A DNA stretch of 64,000 bases from Taishania sp965247975 (GTDB lineage: Bacteria; Bacteroidota; Bacteroidia; Flavobacteriales_D; Crocinitomicaceae), in NCBI GenBank assembly GCA_965247975.1, contig OZ252050.1, forward strand, positions 1,922,001-1,986,000, read 5' to 3'. The notes under the pieces were generated by a model, which saw only the letters and a program-made list of their open reading frames with translations, searched no databases and had not been told where the DNA came from. Position 1 is the first letter of the stretch; every line of letters begins with the position of its first letter. Both the position numbers and the translations under genes were made by a program. Shown here piece by piece: positions 35,637-44,593 of this stretch.

Positions 35637-36985
35637 TACATGCCTGGCATGCCTCCACGCATCCCTTTCATTTGCTTCATCATTTCCATCATGTTCTTCG
35701 GATTGCTCATCATTTTCATCATTTTTTTGGTGTCGCCAAATTGTTTCATAAGTTTGTTCACTTCTTGAATATTTGTGCCACTTCCTTTCGCAATTCGGAG
35801 TTTACGCTGTCCATTAATAATATCTGGATTCGCTCTTTCTTTTGGTGTCATCGACTGAATGATCGCTTCCAAATATTTAAAAGCATCATCTTGAATATCA
35901 ACATCCTTTACAGCTTTGCCCATTCCTGGAATCATTCCTACCAAATCTTTTACATTCCCCATTTTTTTTACTTGCTGAAGCTGCGCTAAAAAATCATTGA
36001 AATCGAACTGATCTTTTTGAATTCTTTTTTGGAGTTTTCGGGCTTCTTCCTCGTTAAATTGTTCTTGAGCGCGCTCAACTAATGAAACAACGTCACCCAT
36101 TCCTAAAATTCGATCCGCCATTCTCGAAGGATAGAACACGTCAAGCGCATCCATCTTTTCGCCAGTACCAACAAATTTAATTGGTTTGTCAACGATTGCT
36201 TTGATTGAAAGTGCAGCACCACCTCGTGTATCACCATCGAGTTTCGTAAGTACAACTCCGTCAAAATTGATTTTTTCGTTGAAGGCCTTTGCTGTATTAA
36301 CAGCATCCTGACCAGTCATGGAATCCACAACAAACAATGTTTCTGATGGTTGAATCGCATTTTTTACATCCGAAATTTCATTCATCATTTGCTCGTCAAT
36401 CGCCAAACGACCAGCTGTATCGACAATAACAACGTTAAATCCTTTTGATTTTGCGTACTCAACAGCAGCTTTAGAAATGTTGACCGGATTTTTTTCTTCT
36501 TTGTTTGAAAAAACTTCAATTCCCAATTGTTCTCCAAGTACATGCAATTGATCAATCGCTGCAGGACGATAGACGTCACACGCAACAAGTAATACTTTTT
36601 TTCCTTTTTTGGATTTTAAGTAATTTCCTAATTTCCCGGTAAACGTAGTTTTACCAGAACCTTGAAGTCCTGACATTAAAATGATAGCGGGATTTCCTTT
36701 CAGATTTATCTCCTCTTCGTTTCCTCCCATCAATGCCACTAGTTCTTCGTGACAAATTTTAACCATTAATTGGCCTGGAGAAACAGATTTCAATACATCG
36801 CGCCCTAGAGCTTTTTCCTTCACCGTCGTTGTGAAATCTTTTGCCGTTTTAAAATTAACATCCGCATCTAGTAATGCTCTTCGCACTTCTTTAAGCGTTT
36901 CAGCTACGTTAATTTCAGAAATTTGTCCTTGACCTTTGAGTACTTTAAAGGCTCTTTCAAATTTTTCGGTAAGATTCTCAAACAT
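35636..36985 (-). CDS. ffh: Signal recognition particle protein Ffh
   Basis: A 449-residue SRP54 GTPase that binds signal sequences of nascent membrane proteins and 4.5S RNA. It has an N-terminal helical domain, G1 LQGSGKTTFTGKLG (about 106), DTAGRL (about 190), TKLDGDTRGG (about 247) and a Met-rich M domain ending in repeated MMKMM/MMEMMKQM segments. Length is typical. A TAGCTTTG box precedes it. Confidence 0.98.
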   Translation of the reverse strand: MFENLTEKFERAFKVLKGQGQISEINVAETLKEVRRALLDADVNFKTAKDFTTTVKEKALGRDVLKSVSPGQLMVKICHEELVALMGGNEEEINLKGNPAIILMSGLQGSGKTTFTGKLGNYLKSKKGKKVLLVACDVYRPAAIDQLHVLGEQLGIEVFSNKEEKNPVNISKAAVEYAKSKGFNVVIVDTAGRLAIDEQMMNEISDVKNAIQPSETLFVVDSMTGQDAVNTAKAFNEKINFDGVVLTKLDGDTRGGAALSIKAIVDKPIKFVGTGEKMDALDVFYPSRMADRILGMGDVVSLVERAQEQFNEEEARKLQKRIQKDQFDFNDFLAQLQQVKKMGNVKDLVGMIPGMGKAVKDVDIQDDAFKYLEAIIQSMTPKERANPDIINGQRKLRIAKGSGTNIQEVNKLMKQFGDTKKMMKMMSNPKNMMEMMKQMKGMRGGMPGM

Positions 36986-37007
36986 TTTTTTACTTTTTTA
37001 AGGGGAA

Positions 37008-37015
37008 CAAAGCTA
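37008..37015 (-). promoter_or_regulatory. Bacteroidota -7 box upstream of ffh
   Basis: TAGCTTTG on the minus strand fits TAnnTTTG, 22 nt before the ffh ATG. Confidence 0.5.
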
Positions 37016-37168
37016 CTGAAATTATGTCAAAAACAAATTGATTTTAGCTGAATAAATGGAATTTTTGTGCGCAAAATGACAAAAAAGGTACACCTTCATT
37101 ATTTTAAATAAGCTTGCCCTAAAACACTCGAAAGTTTAAATAATTTGTTGGGTTAAAAAGTGAACGAT

Positions 37169-37449
37169 TTATTTATCAGAATAGTGACCCATGGCAGAAA
37201 GAACTTCAACAGTTACTATTGTTTCATGTATTTCATAAATCATTCGATCTTTTTGATTAATTCTTCTAGACCATTTGCCGATTAGCTCATATTTTAGTTG
37301 TTCTGGTTGACCTGTGCACTTTCTGGATGATTTTCGAGTTCCTTTAAAATAACTTCAATCTTCTTTATAGTCGCCTTGTTGCCAGCTTTGAAATGTTTTT
37401 TCAAATCTTTTTGGGCTTCAACTTTTATTTCAACCCTAAACTTCCCCAT
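37169..37449 (-). pseudogene. RelE/YoeB-type toxin with frameshift
   Basis: This gene starts at an ATG inside the antitoxin's 3' end (25-nt overlap) and reads MGKFRVEIKVEAQKDLKKHF to ENHPE, then runs into a premature stop. A +1 shift gives CTGQPEQLKYELIGKWSRRI, then DRMIYEIHETIVTVEVLSAMGHY and a stop at 37169, exactly the second half of a Txe/YoeB toxin. Adding one A to the three-A run at 37320-37322 restores a 93-residue protein. So the toxin is either inactivated or misread in assembly. Confidence 0.88.
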
Positions 37450-37640
37450 ACATCGTTTGTATCAATAATTTTACCTTTCTGTTTTTCAGCACGTCTAATT
37501 TTTTCAACAAACTTTTGATTGTATGGACTTTTCTCTTGAACGATTTCTACTCCAGGTTCTTTCGAAAAAATAGCGATCAACTCTTTCAACGTTTTTCCAG
37601 CTTTGCTTTTTTCGTTTATTTTTATGGTAATTGTTGACAT
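37425..37640 (-). CDS. Antitoxin of second RelE/YoeB-type module (DUF2683-like)
   Basis: A 71-residue protein from the ATG at 37640 (MSTITIKINEKSKAGKTL). An in-frame start at 37658 is rejected because the -7 box TAGATTTG (37656-37663) covers it. The N-terminal strand plus helix and charged C-terminus (KIIDTNDVWGSLGLK) fit the small Bacteroidota antitoxins (DUF2683-like) found upstream of YoeB-like toxins. Its 3' end overlaps the toxin start. Confidence 0.8.
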   Translation of the reverse strand: MSTITIKINEKSKAGKTLKELIAIFSKEPGVEIVQEKSPYNQKFVEKIRRAEKQKGKIIDTNDVWGSLGLK

Positions 37641-37655
37641 GTAACTATTTTTAAG

Positions 37656-37663
37656 CAAATCTA
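37656..37663 (-). promoter_or_regulatory. Bacteroidota -7 box of the second toxin-antitoxin module
   Basis: TAGATTTG on the minus strand fits TAnnTTTG. It decides the antitoxin start at 37640. Confidence 0.5.
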
Positions 37664-37771
37664 AGAAGAAAATGACGTTTAAAAACGAATATTACTTTAA
37701 ATTCCAATTCGATTAAAACCATCTAAAATTTCATTCTTTTCTCTATCTTTACGCCCTAAAAAAGCGATTAA

Positions 37772-38980
37772 ATGAGATTTGATATTGCAGTAATAGGTGG
37801 CGGAATTGTCGGTGCAGCTACTTTCTATAAATTACAACAAAAATACCCTAAACTTAAAATTGCTCTTTTCGAAAAAGAAGATATTTTGTCCGATCACCAA
37901 ACTGGACATAATTCAGGCGTAATTCACTCTGGATTGTACTACAAACCAGGATCGTTGAAAGCAAAAAATTGCATTGAAGGCAGACATGAATTAGTTGCAT
38001 TCGCCGAGGAACATGGGATTCCGTATGACGTTTGTGGTAAAGTGGTTGTAGCAACAGATCCAAAGGAATTGCCTCAAATGGAAAAAATTTACAACATCGG
38101 TCTCGAAAATAAAATCGAAGGAATTCGAAAAATAACAGCCGAGGAAGTGAAGCAATATGAACCGTTCGTTGAATCTATTGGTGGGATTTTAGTTCCTTGC
38201 ACAGGAATTATTGATTTTAGAGCTGCCACGGCCAAAATGGTGGAATTGGGACTGAAAATCAATGAAGAAAGTAAACTTTTCCTCAAACATGAAGTTCAGT
38301 CGATTGTGAAAAAGGAAAAATCATCTGTGCTAAAAACAAATAAAGGAGATTTTGAAGCGAATTATTTGGTTTTTTGTGCTGGTCTTCAGGCTGATCGCTT
38401 GGCGAAAAAAGACGGCGTTAAACTCAAGGAAAAAGTTGTTGGTTTTAGAGGCGATTATTATGAACTGACGGATGCCGCAAAACATAAAGTGAAAAACTTA
38501 ATTTACCCAGTACCAAATCCTGATTTTCCTTTCTTAGGCGTTCATTTTACTCGGATGACAAACGGCGAAACAGAATGTGGACCAAATGCTGTATTCTCCT
38601 TTAAACGGGAAGGGTATTCTAAAACTTCATTCTCTTGGAGAGATACGTGGGATGCTTTGACATACAGAGGTACATGGAAACTGTTTTTTGGAAATATCAA
38701 ATTCGGAATCGATGAATACCGAAGAGCTTTTTCTAAGAAACTGTTCCTGAAAACCTTGCAGCGGATGATTCCATCTTTAACCATGGACGATATCAAACCA
38801 GGTAGGGCAGGAGTGAGAGCTCTTTTGCTTAGACAAGATGGCGACACACGTGATGATTTCCGCATCGAATATCATGGAAATTCAATTCATGTACTAAATG
38901 CTCCATCGCCTGCGGCTACTGCTTCGTTGGCAATTGGTGGACATGTAGCGCAAGAAGCTGAAAAACACTTTAAATTATAA
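37772..38980 (+). CDS. lhgO: L-2-hydroxyglutarate oxidase/dehydrogenase LhgO
   Basis: A 402-residue FAD oxidoreductase of the DAO family. The start DIAVIGGGIVGAATFY and LFEKEDILSDHQTGHNSGVIHSG are diagnostic of LhgO, which oxidises L-2-hydroxyglutarate to 2-oxoglutarate, passing electrons to quinone or oxygen. The C-terminal HVLNAPSPAATASLAIGGHVA is the FAD-binding closure. Length is normal. It lies upstream of ychF in the same direction with a 60-bp gap. Confidence 0.95.
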   Translation: MRFDIAVIGGGIVGAATFYKLQQKYPKLKIALFEKEDILSDHQTGHNSGVIHSGLYYKPGSLKAKNCIEGRHELVAFAEEHGIPYDVCGKVVVATDPKELPQMEKIYNIGLENKIEGIRKITAEEVKQYEPFVESIGGILVPCTGIIDFRAATAKMVELGLKINEESKLFLKHEVQSIVKKEKSSVLKTNKGDFEANYLVFCAGLQADRLAKKDGVKLKEKVVGFRGDYYELTDAAKHKVKNLIYPVPNPDFPFLGVHFTRMTNGETECGPNAVFSFKREGYSKTSFSWRDTWDALTYRGTWKLFFGNIKFGIDEYRRAFSKKLFLKTLQRMIPSLTMDDIKPGRAGVRALLLRQDGDTRDDFRIEYHGNSIHVLNAPSPAATASLAIGGHVAQEAEKHFKL

Positions 38981-39040
38981 ATTCATTTGATTTCGTTGGT
39001 TATAAAAACTACTTAATCAATCAAAACAAAAAATAAATAA

Positions 39041-40138
39041 ATGGCATTAAAATGTGGAATTGTTGGTTTGCCAAACGTAGGAAAATCAACATTATTTAAT
39101 TGTGTATCAAACGCTAAAGCGCAATCAGCGAATTTTCCGTTTTGCACCATCGAACCAAATGTTGGTACAATATCAGTTCCTGATCCACGCTTGGAAAAGT
39201 TGGAATCGATCGTGAAACCACAAAATGTGTTGCCAACAACCATGGAAATTGTAGATATTGCTGGTTTGGTAAAAGGCGCATCGAAAGGAGAAGGACTAGG
39301 AAATCAGTTCTTGGCAAATATTCGTGAAACGGATGCTATTATTCATGTTTTACGTTGCTTTGAAGATGGAAATATTATCCATGTTGACGGTTCAGTAGAT
39401 CCAGTTCGTGACAAAGGAATTATTGATATTGAGCTCCAATTAAAAGATTTAGAAACAATTGAAAAGAAAATTGCTTCGCTTGCCAGAGTAATCAAATCAG
39501 GCGATAAAGATGCTGTCAAAGAAAATCAATTGGCAGAAAAAATTAAAATTGGATTGGAACAAGGAATATCTGTGCGTGCGCTTGACTTTGAAGAATCTGA
39601 ATTTGACATCATCAAGAAGTTTCAGTTGATCACCTCAAAACCGGTGCTTTATTTGTGCAACGTCGATGAAGCTTCCGTGAAAACGGGAAATGCATTGGTG
39701 GACAAGGTTAAAGAAGCAGTGAAAGATGAAAATGCAGAAGTGCTTATCATTGGTGCTAAAATCGAATCAGATATTACTGAATTGGAAACATACGAAGAAC
39801 GTCAAATGTTCTTGGATGAATTGGGATTGGATGAGCCAGGAGTGAACCGCTTGATTCGTTCGGCCTACTCACTCTTGAAACTTCAAACTTATTTTACGGC
39901 CGGAGTAAAAGAAGTAAGAGCGTGGACAATTACCAAAGGAATGTCTGCGCCTCAAGCCGCTGGTGTGATTCACACGGATTTTGAAAAAGGATTTATTCGC
40001 GCTGAAGTAATGAAATACGAAGATTTTACTAACTTAGGATCCGAAGCAGCCGTGAAGGAAGCCGGGAAATTTAAAGTAGAAGGTAAAGAATACATTGTGC
40101 AAGATGGAGACATTATGCATTTTAGATTTAACGTTTAG
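39041..40138 (+). CDS. ychF: Redox-regulated ribosome-associated ATPase YchF/OLA1
   Basis: A 365-residue Obg-family NTPase. G1 is GLPNVGKSTLFN, G3 is DIAGLVKGASKGEGLGNQFL, and the G4 position reads CNVDE rather than NKxD, as in all YchF proteins, which explains ATP preference. A coiled-coil insertion (about 130-200) and a C-terminal TGS domain (about 280-364, ending DGDIMHFRFNV) complete the family layout. Confidence 0.97.
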   Translation: MALKCGIVGLPNVGKSTLFNCVSNAKAQSANFPFCTIEPNVGTISVPDPRLEKLESIVKPQNVLPTTMEIVDIAGLVKGASKGEGLGNQFLANIRETDAIIHVLRCFEDGNIIHVDGSVDPVRDKGIIDIELQLKDLETIEKKIASLARVIKSGDKDAVKENQLAEKIKIGLEQGISVRALDFEESEFDIIKKFQLITSKPVLYLCNVDEASVKTGNALVDKVKEAVKDENAEVLIIGAKIESDITELETYEERQMFLDELGLDEPGVNRLIRSAYSLLKLQTYFTAGVKEVRAWTITKGMSAPQAAGVIHTDFEKGFIRAEVMKYEDFTNLGSEAAVKEAGKFKVEGKEYIVQDGDIMHFRFNV

Positions 40139-40155
40139 AAAGACTAGAGACTAGA

Positions 40156-40211
40156 GACAAAAGACAAATTTAAGCCCTTTGTCTTCCGTCTTCCGTCTTG
40201 CGTCTTTTGTC
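40156..40211. repeat. Inverted repeat built from 7-bp direct repeats, ychF-fahA gap
   Basis: GACAAAAGAC (40156-40165) is a perfect inverted copy of GTCTTTTGTC (40202-40211). The left arm follows GACTAGA repeated twice (from 40142) and the right arm follows GTCTTCC twice and GTCTTGC once (40181-40201), all with 7-bp periodicity. A hairpin between the genes is possible. Confidence 0.7.
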
Positions 40212-40252
40212 CTTTATCCTCGAGTCATTTGTCAATCTTAAAAATATTAAAC

Positions 40253-41524
40253 ATGATAGCAGCAAACAATCCAACGCTAAAATCGTGGGTCGAAGTACCC
40301 GCAAATTCTGATTTTCCAATCCAAAATTTGCCCTTTGGTATTTTTAAATCGAGTAATTTGAGCCCCAGAGTTGGCTCGCGTATTGGCGATTTTGTCATTG
40401 ACTTAAAATCCATGTTTGTATTGGGATATTTGGAAAATTTACCCTTCGAATTGAGCGACTTTGACAACACGTTTTTGAACGCCATGATGAAAAAAGGCAA
40501 AATTCCAACCCGAAATTTGCGCAATCGCATTTCGAAGTTGTTTGATGCTTCGTTTAAAGACTTGCACAATAACCAACACCATGTGGATCAAATACTTATT
40601 CCAATTGAACAAGTTGAAATGTGCATGCCAGTTCAAATTGGCGATTACACAGATTTTTATTCGAGCGAACAACACGCATTTAACGTGGGTTGCATGTTTC
40701 GTGATCCTGCGAATGCCTTGATGCCGAATTGGAAACATTTGCCAGTGGCGTATCATGGTCGCTCATCGTCGATTGTAATTTCTGGAACGCCTTTTCACCG
40801 ACCAAAAGGACAACAAAAACCAAACGATGCCGAACCACCTGTTTTTGGTCCCTGCAAATTGTTGGATTTCGAGCTCGAAATGGGTTTCATCACCTTCGAT
40901 GGAAAACCGCTAGGAGATTCAATTTCAACGGATGAAGCAGATGACTACATTTTTGGAATGGTGTTGTTCAATGATTGGTCTGCACGCGATATTCAAAAAT
41001 GGGAATACGTGCCGCTTGGACCTTTCTTGGCAAAGAATTTTGCTTCGCATGTTTCCCCGTGGATTGTGACCTTGGATGCCTTAGAAAATTTTCGGGTGGC
41101 TGGACCAAAACAAGATCCTGAAGTGTTGCCGTATTTGCATTACCAAGGCGATAAACACATTGCGATTCACTTGCAAGTGGCCATCCAACCCGAAAACGCA
41201 ACAGAAAAGGTGGTGAGCAATTCCAACTACCAATACATGTACTGGAACATGAACCAGCAATTGGCGCATCACACCGTGAATGGCTGCAACATCAACGCCG
41301 GCGATTTGATGGCTTCTGGTACCATTTCCGGACCCGAAAAAGGACAATATGGCTCCATGCTCGAAATTTCATGGCAAGGAAAAAATCCAGTAGCGATGAA
41401 CGATGGAAGCGAACGCAAATTCATCAACGACCACGATACCGTGATTATGCGCGGACATTGTGAAAAAGATGGATTGCGTATTGGTTTTGGAGAAGTGAAC
41501 GCGAAGGTTTTAGCGGCGAAGTAA
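40253..41524 (+). CDS. fahA: Fumarylacetoacetase
   Basis: From the ATG at 40253 the protein has 423 residues; the TTG at 40229 is less likely. It performs the last step of tyrosine and phenylalanine breakdown, giving fumarate and acetoacetate. Family features: N-terminal SH3-like domain with NLPFGIF, active-site region DYTDFYSSEQHAFNVG (catalytic His and metal-binding Asp), VAYHGRSSSIVISG, GFITFDGKPLG-type metal loop, FNDWSARDIQKWEY and the closing GTISGPEKGQYGSMLE. It is followed after 10 bp by the ppGpp synthetase gene. Other tyrosine-pathway genes are not in the window. Confidence 0.96.
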   Translation: MIAANNPTLKSWVEVPANSDFPIQNLPFGIFKSSNLSPRVGSRIGDFVIDLKSMFVLGYLENLPFELSDFDNTFLNAMMKKGKIPTRNLRNRISKLFDASFKDLHNNQHHVDQILIPIEQVEMCMPVQIGDYTDFYSSEQHAFNVGCMFRDPANALMPNWKHLPVAYHGRSSSIVISGTPFHRPKGQQKPNDAEPPVFGPCKLLDFELEMGFITFDGKPLGDSISTDEADDYIFGMVLFNDWSARDIQKWEYVPLGPFLAKNFASHVSPWIVTLDALENFRVAGPKQDPEVLPYLHYQGDKHIAIHLQVAIQPENATEKVVSNSNYQYMYWNMNQQLAHHTVNGCNINAGDLMASGTISGPEKGQYGSMLEISWQGKNPVAMNDGSERKFINDHDTVIMRGHCEKDGLRIGFGEVNAKVLAAK

Positions 41525-41534
41525 GGAGTATCAG

Positions 41535-43781
41535 ATGACGAAAACGGAGAATCAATTTCCAAATATTGATTTAGAAAAAGAACGCAAAGAAATTCTAAGT
41601 GCCTTTCGTGGTTTGTTGCGCACCTTAAAAAACCGTTCCAAGGAAGACACGCAAATGATCCGCAAGGCCTTTGACGTGGCGGTGGATGCGCACAAAGACA
41701 TGCGCCGAAAATCAGGCGAGCCATACATTTACCATCCGATTGCCGTGGCGCGGATTTGTACCGAAGAAATGGGATTGGGTGCCACTGCCATTGTGTGTGC
41801 TTTGTTGCATGATACCGTGGAGGACACGCACATCACTTTGCAGGATGTGGAAGATTTGTTTGGGTCTAAAGTGCGCTTGATCATTGATGGATTGACCAAA
41901 ATTCCCGAAGTTTTTGATGAAAACGCTTCCATTCAGGCAGAGAATTTCCGGAAAATGATTTTGACCATTTCGGATGATTTGCGCGTGGTGCTCATCAAAT
42001 TGGCAGATCGTTTGCACAACATGCGTACGCTTGGAAGCATGCGCGTGGACAAACAACTGAAAATTGCTTCCGAAACTAAGTTTTTATACGCTCCCTTAGC
42101 ACATCGTTTAGGGCTGTATTCCATCAAATCTGAATTGGAGGATTTGGCACTGAAATACACGGAACCTGAAGTTTATGGTGGCATTGAAACAGCGCTGAAA
42201 TCAACCCAAGATGTGCGAAATCGCTTCATTCGTCGCTTTGTTGCTCCTATCAAAGAGTCTTTGGAAAATGAAGGCTATAAATTTGAAATCAAGGCTCGTA
42301 CAAAATCCATTTCGTCAATCTGGCGAAAAATGAATACCAAAGGAATTCCCTTTGAAGAAGTTTATGACGTTTTTGCCATTCGTATCATTACTGATTCGCC
42401 GCTAGAATTGGAAAAGTCAGACAGTTGGCGGATTTATTCCATTGTAACAGATTTTTACCAACCAAGTCCTGATCGTTTGCGGGATTGGATTTCAACACCC
42501 AGAGCAAATGGGTATGAATCCTTGCATACAACTGTGATGTCGCCCCAAGGAAAATGGGTGGAGGTGCAAATTCGCTCAAAACGGATGGACGAAATTGCCG
42601 AAAAAGGACTCGCTGCGCATTACCGCTACAAAGAATCCAAAAACGAAGATTCGAAATTTGACCGTTGGATTACTGAAATCAGGGATTTGCTTGAAAATCC
42701 AGAGCTCAGCGCCATGGAGTTTGTCAATGAATTTAAACTCAATTTATTCACCGACGAAATATATGTGTTTACGCCAAAAGGAGAATTGCGCGTATTGCCT
42801 ACCGGCTCTACAATTTTGGATTTCGCCTACGATATTCACACAGCAATCGGGGATAAATGCATCGGAGCGAAGGTAAATAACAAATTGGTGCCGCTTTCGT
42901 TTCAATTGAACAGTGGAGATCAACTGGAAATCATCACTTCCTCCAAACAAAAGCCGAATGAAGAATGGCTGAGAATGGTCGTTACGGCGCGTGCCAAACA
43001 AAAAATAAAGTCTTCTCTCAACGAAGAACGCAAACAAATTGCTGCAGACGGAAAGGAGATTTTGATGCGCAAGTTCAAGCAACATGGCATTCAGTTTAAG
43101 TCCATCAATATCACGTTTTTAGAGAAATATTATCAACTTCCAAGTGCCACAGAACTCTATTACCGTATTGCGAAAGGCAAAATTGATTTGTCAAAATTGC
43201 GGGATTTGGAGAATGATAATGGTTTTCTTCAATTGGAGAAAAAGGAAATTGAAGCCAAAAAAGTTCGAAAAAGCGAGAATATCCAAGACAAAGTTGATAA
43301 AAAACTCGATACGATCATTATTGGCGAGGATTTTAAGAACATCAAGTATGCATTAGCGAAATGCTGTAATCCTATTCCTGGCGATCAAGTTTTTGGATTT
43401 ATTACGATCAGTGACGGAATTAAAATTCATCGAAACAACTGTCCAAACGCGGTGCATTTGATGTCGAAAATGGCCTATCGCATTATTCAAGCGCGTTGGC
43501 AAAACAAAGAATTGGTGGAGCGTTTGGCAGCCATTAAGATTTTTGGATTTGATAAAGTAGGTATTGTAAACCGCTTGACTGAAATTATTTCGAATCAACA
43601 CAATGTAAACATGCGTTCAATTTCTTTCGAAACCGAAGATGGCATTTTTGAAGGGAAATTGCGGGTAATGGTTTATGATACGGAACACCTTGACCAATTG
43701 ATGCGCAAGTTTGAACAAGTAGAAGGCGTGCAGCGTGTTGAACGTTGGGACGAACAAACCAATGAAAAACACGAAGATTAA
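41535..43781 (+). CDS. Bifunctional (p)ppGpp synthetase/hydrolase RelA/SpoT
   Basis: A 748-residue long RSH protein of the stringent response. The HD hydrolase domain is intact (LLHDTVEDT at about 94 and KLADRLHNMRT at about 154). The synthetase domain has RxxGYxSxH-like RANGYESLHTTV (about 325). TGS (about 415-475: IYVFTPKGELRVLP), a Cys-containing linker (AKCCNPIPGDQVFGF) and C-terminal ACT (about 670-745) follow. An actual Shine-Dalgarno AAGGAG (41523-41528) six bases before the ATG, rare in this phylum, overlaps the fahA stop. Confidence 0.96.
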   Translation: MTKTENQFPNIDLEKERKEILSAFRGLLRTLKNRSKEDTQMIRKAFDVAVDAHKDMRRKSGEPYIYHPIAVARICTEEMGLGATAIVCALLHDTVEDTHITLQDVEDLFGSKVRLIIDGLTKIPEVFDENASIQAENFRKMILTISDDLRVVLIKLADRLHNMRTLGSMRVDKQLKIASETKFLYAPLAHRLGLYSIKSELEDLALKYTEPEVYGGIETALKSTQDVRNRFIRRFVAPIKESLENEGYKFEIKARTKSISSIWRKMNTKGIPFEEVYDVFAIRIITDSPLELEKSDSWRIYSIVTDFYQPSPDRLRDWISTPRANGYESLHTTVMSPQGKWVEVQIRSKRMDEIAEKGLAAHYRYKESKNEDSKFDRWITEIRDLLENPELSAMEFVNEFKLNLFTDEIYVFTPKGELRVLPTGSTILDFAYDIHTAIGDKCIGAKVNNKLVPLSFQLNSGDQLEIITSSKQKPNEEWLRMVVTARAKQKIKSSLNEERKQIAADGKEILMRKFKQHGIQFKSINITFLEKYYQLPSATELYYRIAKGKIDLSKLRDLENDNGFLQLEKKEIEAKKVRKSENIQDKVDKKLDTIIIGEDFKNIKYALAKCCNPIPGDQVFGFITISDGIKIHRNNCPNAVHLMSKMAYRIIQARWQNKELVERLAAIKIFGFDKVGIVNRLTEIISNQHNVNMRSISFETEDGIFEGKLRVMVYDTEHLDQLMRKFEQVEGVQRVERWDEQTNEKHED

Positions 43782-43889
43782 TAGGTTATCAACTATCGAG
43801 GCTAGCAATGGTCGCTAAGAACAGTACATATGAGAAATTCTGATTCGATAGTTATCGGGTTATTCATTTTTACAAATTTTTTGAAAATG

Positions 43890-44450
43890 GAATTGAAAAC
43901 AAACACTTAATCGAGTGGATGTTTATCAATCTAAATATTTCAATTACAAATAGTTATGTCTTTTGGGTAATTTGGCAAAATTACCAACGCGTTGGTAATA
44001 TTACCCCAACTTTTGATGCTAGTCAAACCTCATCGAAAACCCAATTTTGATGATGATGAACCTCAAAAGACATTATGTTTTTAAAAAAAATATAGAATAA
44101 ACACTTTGTTGAATGAGCTTTTTAAAAATCTTTATAATTGATTTACAGGTGTTTATGTTTTTTGGGTAATTTGGCAAAATTACCAACGCGTTGGTAATAT
44201 TACCCCCAACTTTTGCTGCTAGTCAAACCTAATCGAAAACCCAATTTTGTTGAAGATGAACATCAAAAGACATTATACTTTTTTTAGAAATTTTTGAAAA
44301 CAGACACGTTATTGAATGAGCTTTTTAAAAATCTTTACAATTGATTTACAAGGGTTTATGGTAATTGGGTAAATTGGCAAAATTACCAACGCGTTGGTAA
44401 TATTACCCCCAACTTTTGATGGTAGTTAAACCGCATACGACATTATACCT
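43890..44450. repeat. Tandem array of about 200-bp noncoding units with nested palindromes
   Basis: Three units repeat at periods of 199 and 203 bp, plus a degenerate half unit at the left (about 43890-43955). Each unit holds GGTAATTT-GGC-AAAATTACC, then the perfect 20-bp palindrome ATTACCAACGCGTTGGTAAT (43980-43999, 44179-44198, 44382-44401), which overlaps GGTAATATTACC. So four GGTAAT half-sites alternate in orientation. In units 1 and 2 arms ATGTCTTTTG/CAAAAGACAT (43956-43965 with 44064-44073; 44155-44164 with 44264-44273, one mismatch) enclose a 118-bp hairpin-capable block. Spacer parts between blocks are also homologous. The third unit has decayed arms. No ORF is present. Confidence 0.92.
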
Positions 44451-44593
44451 TTTGTAACTTAGAATTTATATGATAATTTCTTCTTACAGACCTAATGCGA
44501 GTGAGTAAAATTTCAAAATCAGTCAAGAACAAGAAAATCAAATAGTTGATTTTTGGTTTAGTTTAACAAATTGAATAAAAACACGAATATTAT

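Noticed and set aside
43980..44401. Chromosomal replication origin or tRNA/rRNA region
   Set aside because: No DnaA boxes (TTATCCACA-type), no dnaA/dnaN neighbours, and no tRNA-like folds.
43890..44450. CRISPR-like array
   Set aside because: The units are about 200 bp, the spacers between palindromes are homologous to one another, and no cas genes are near.
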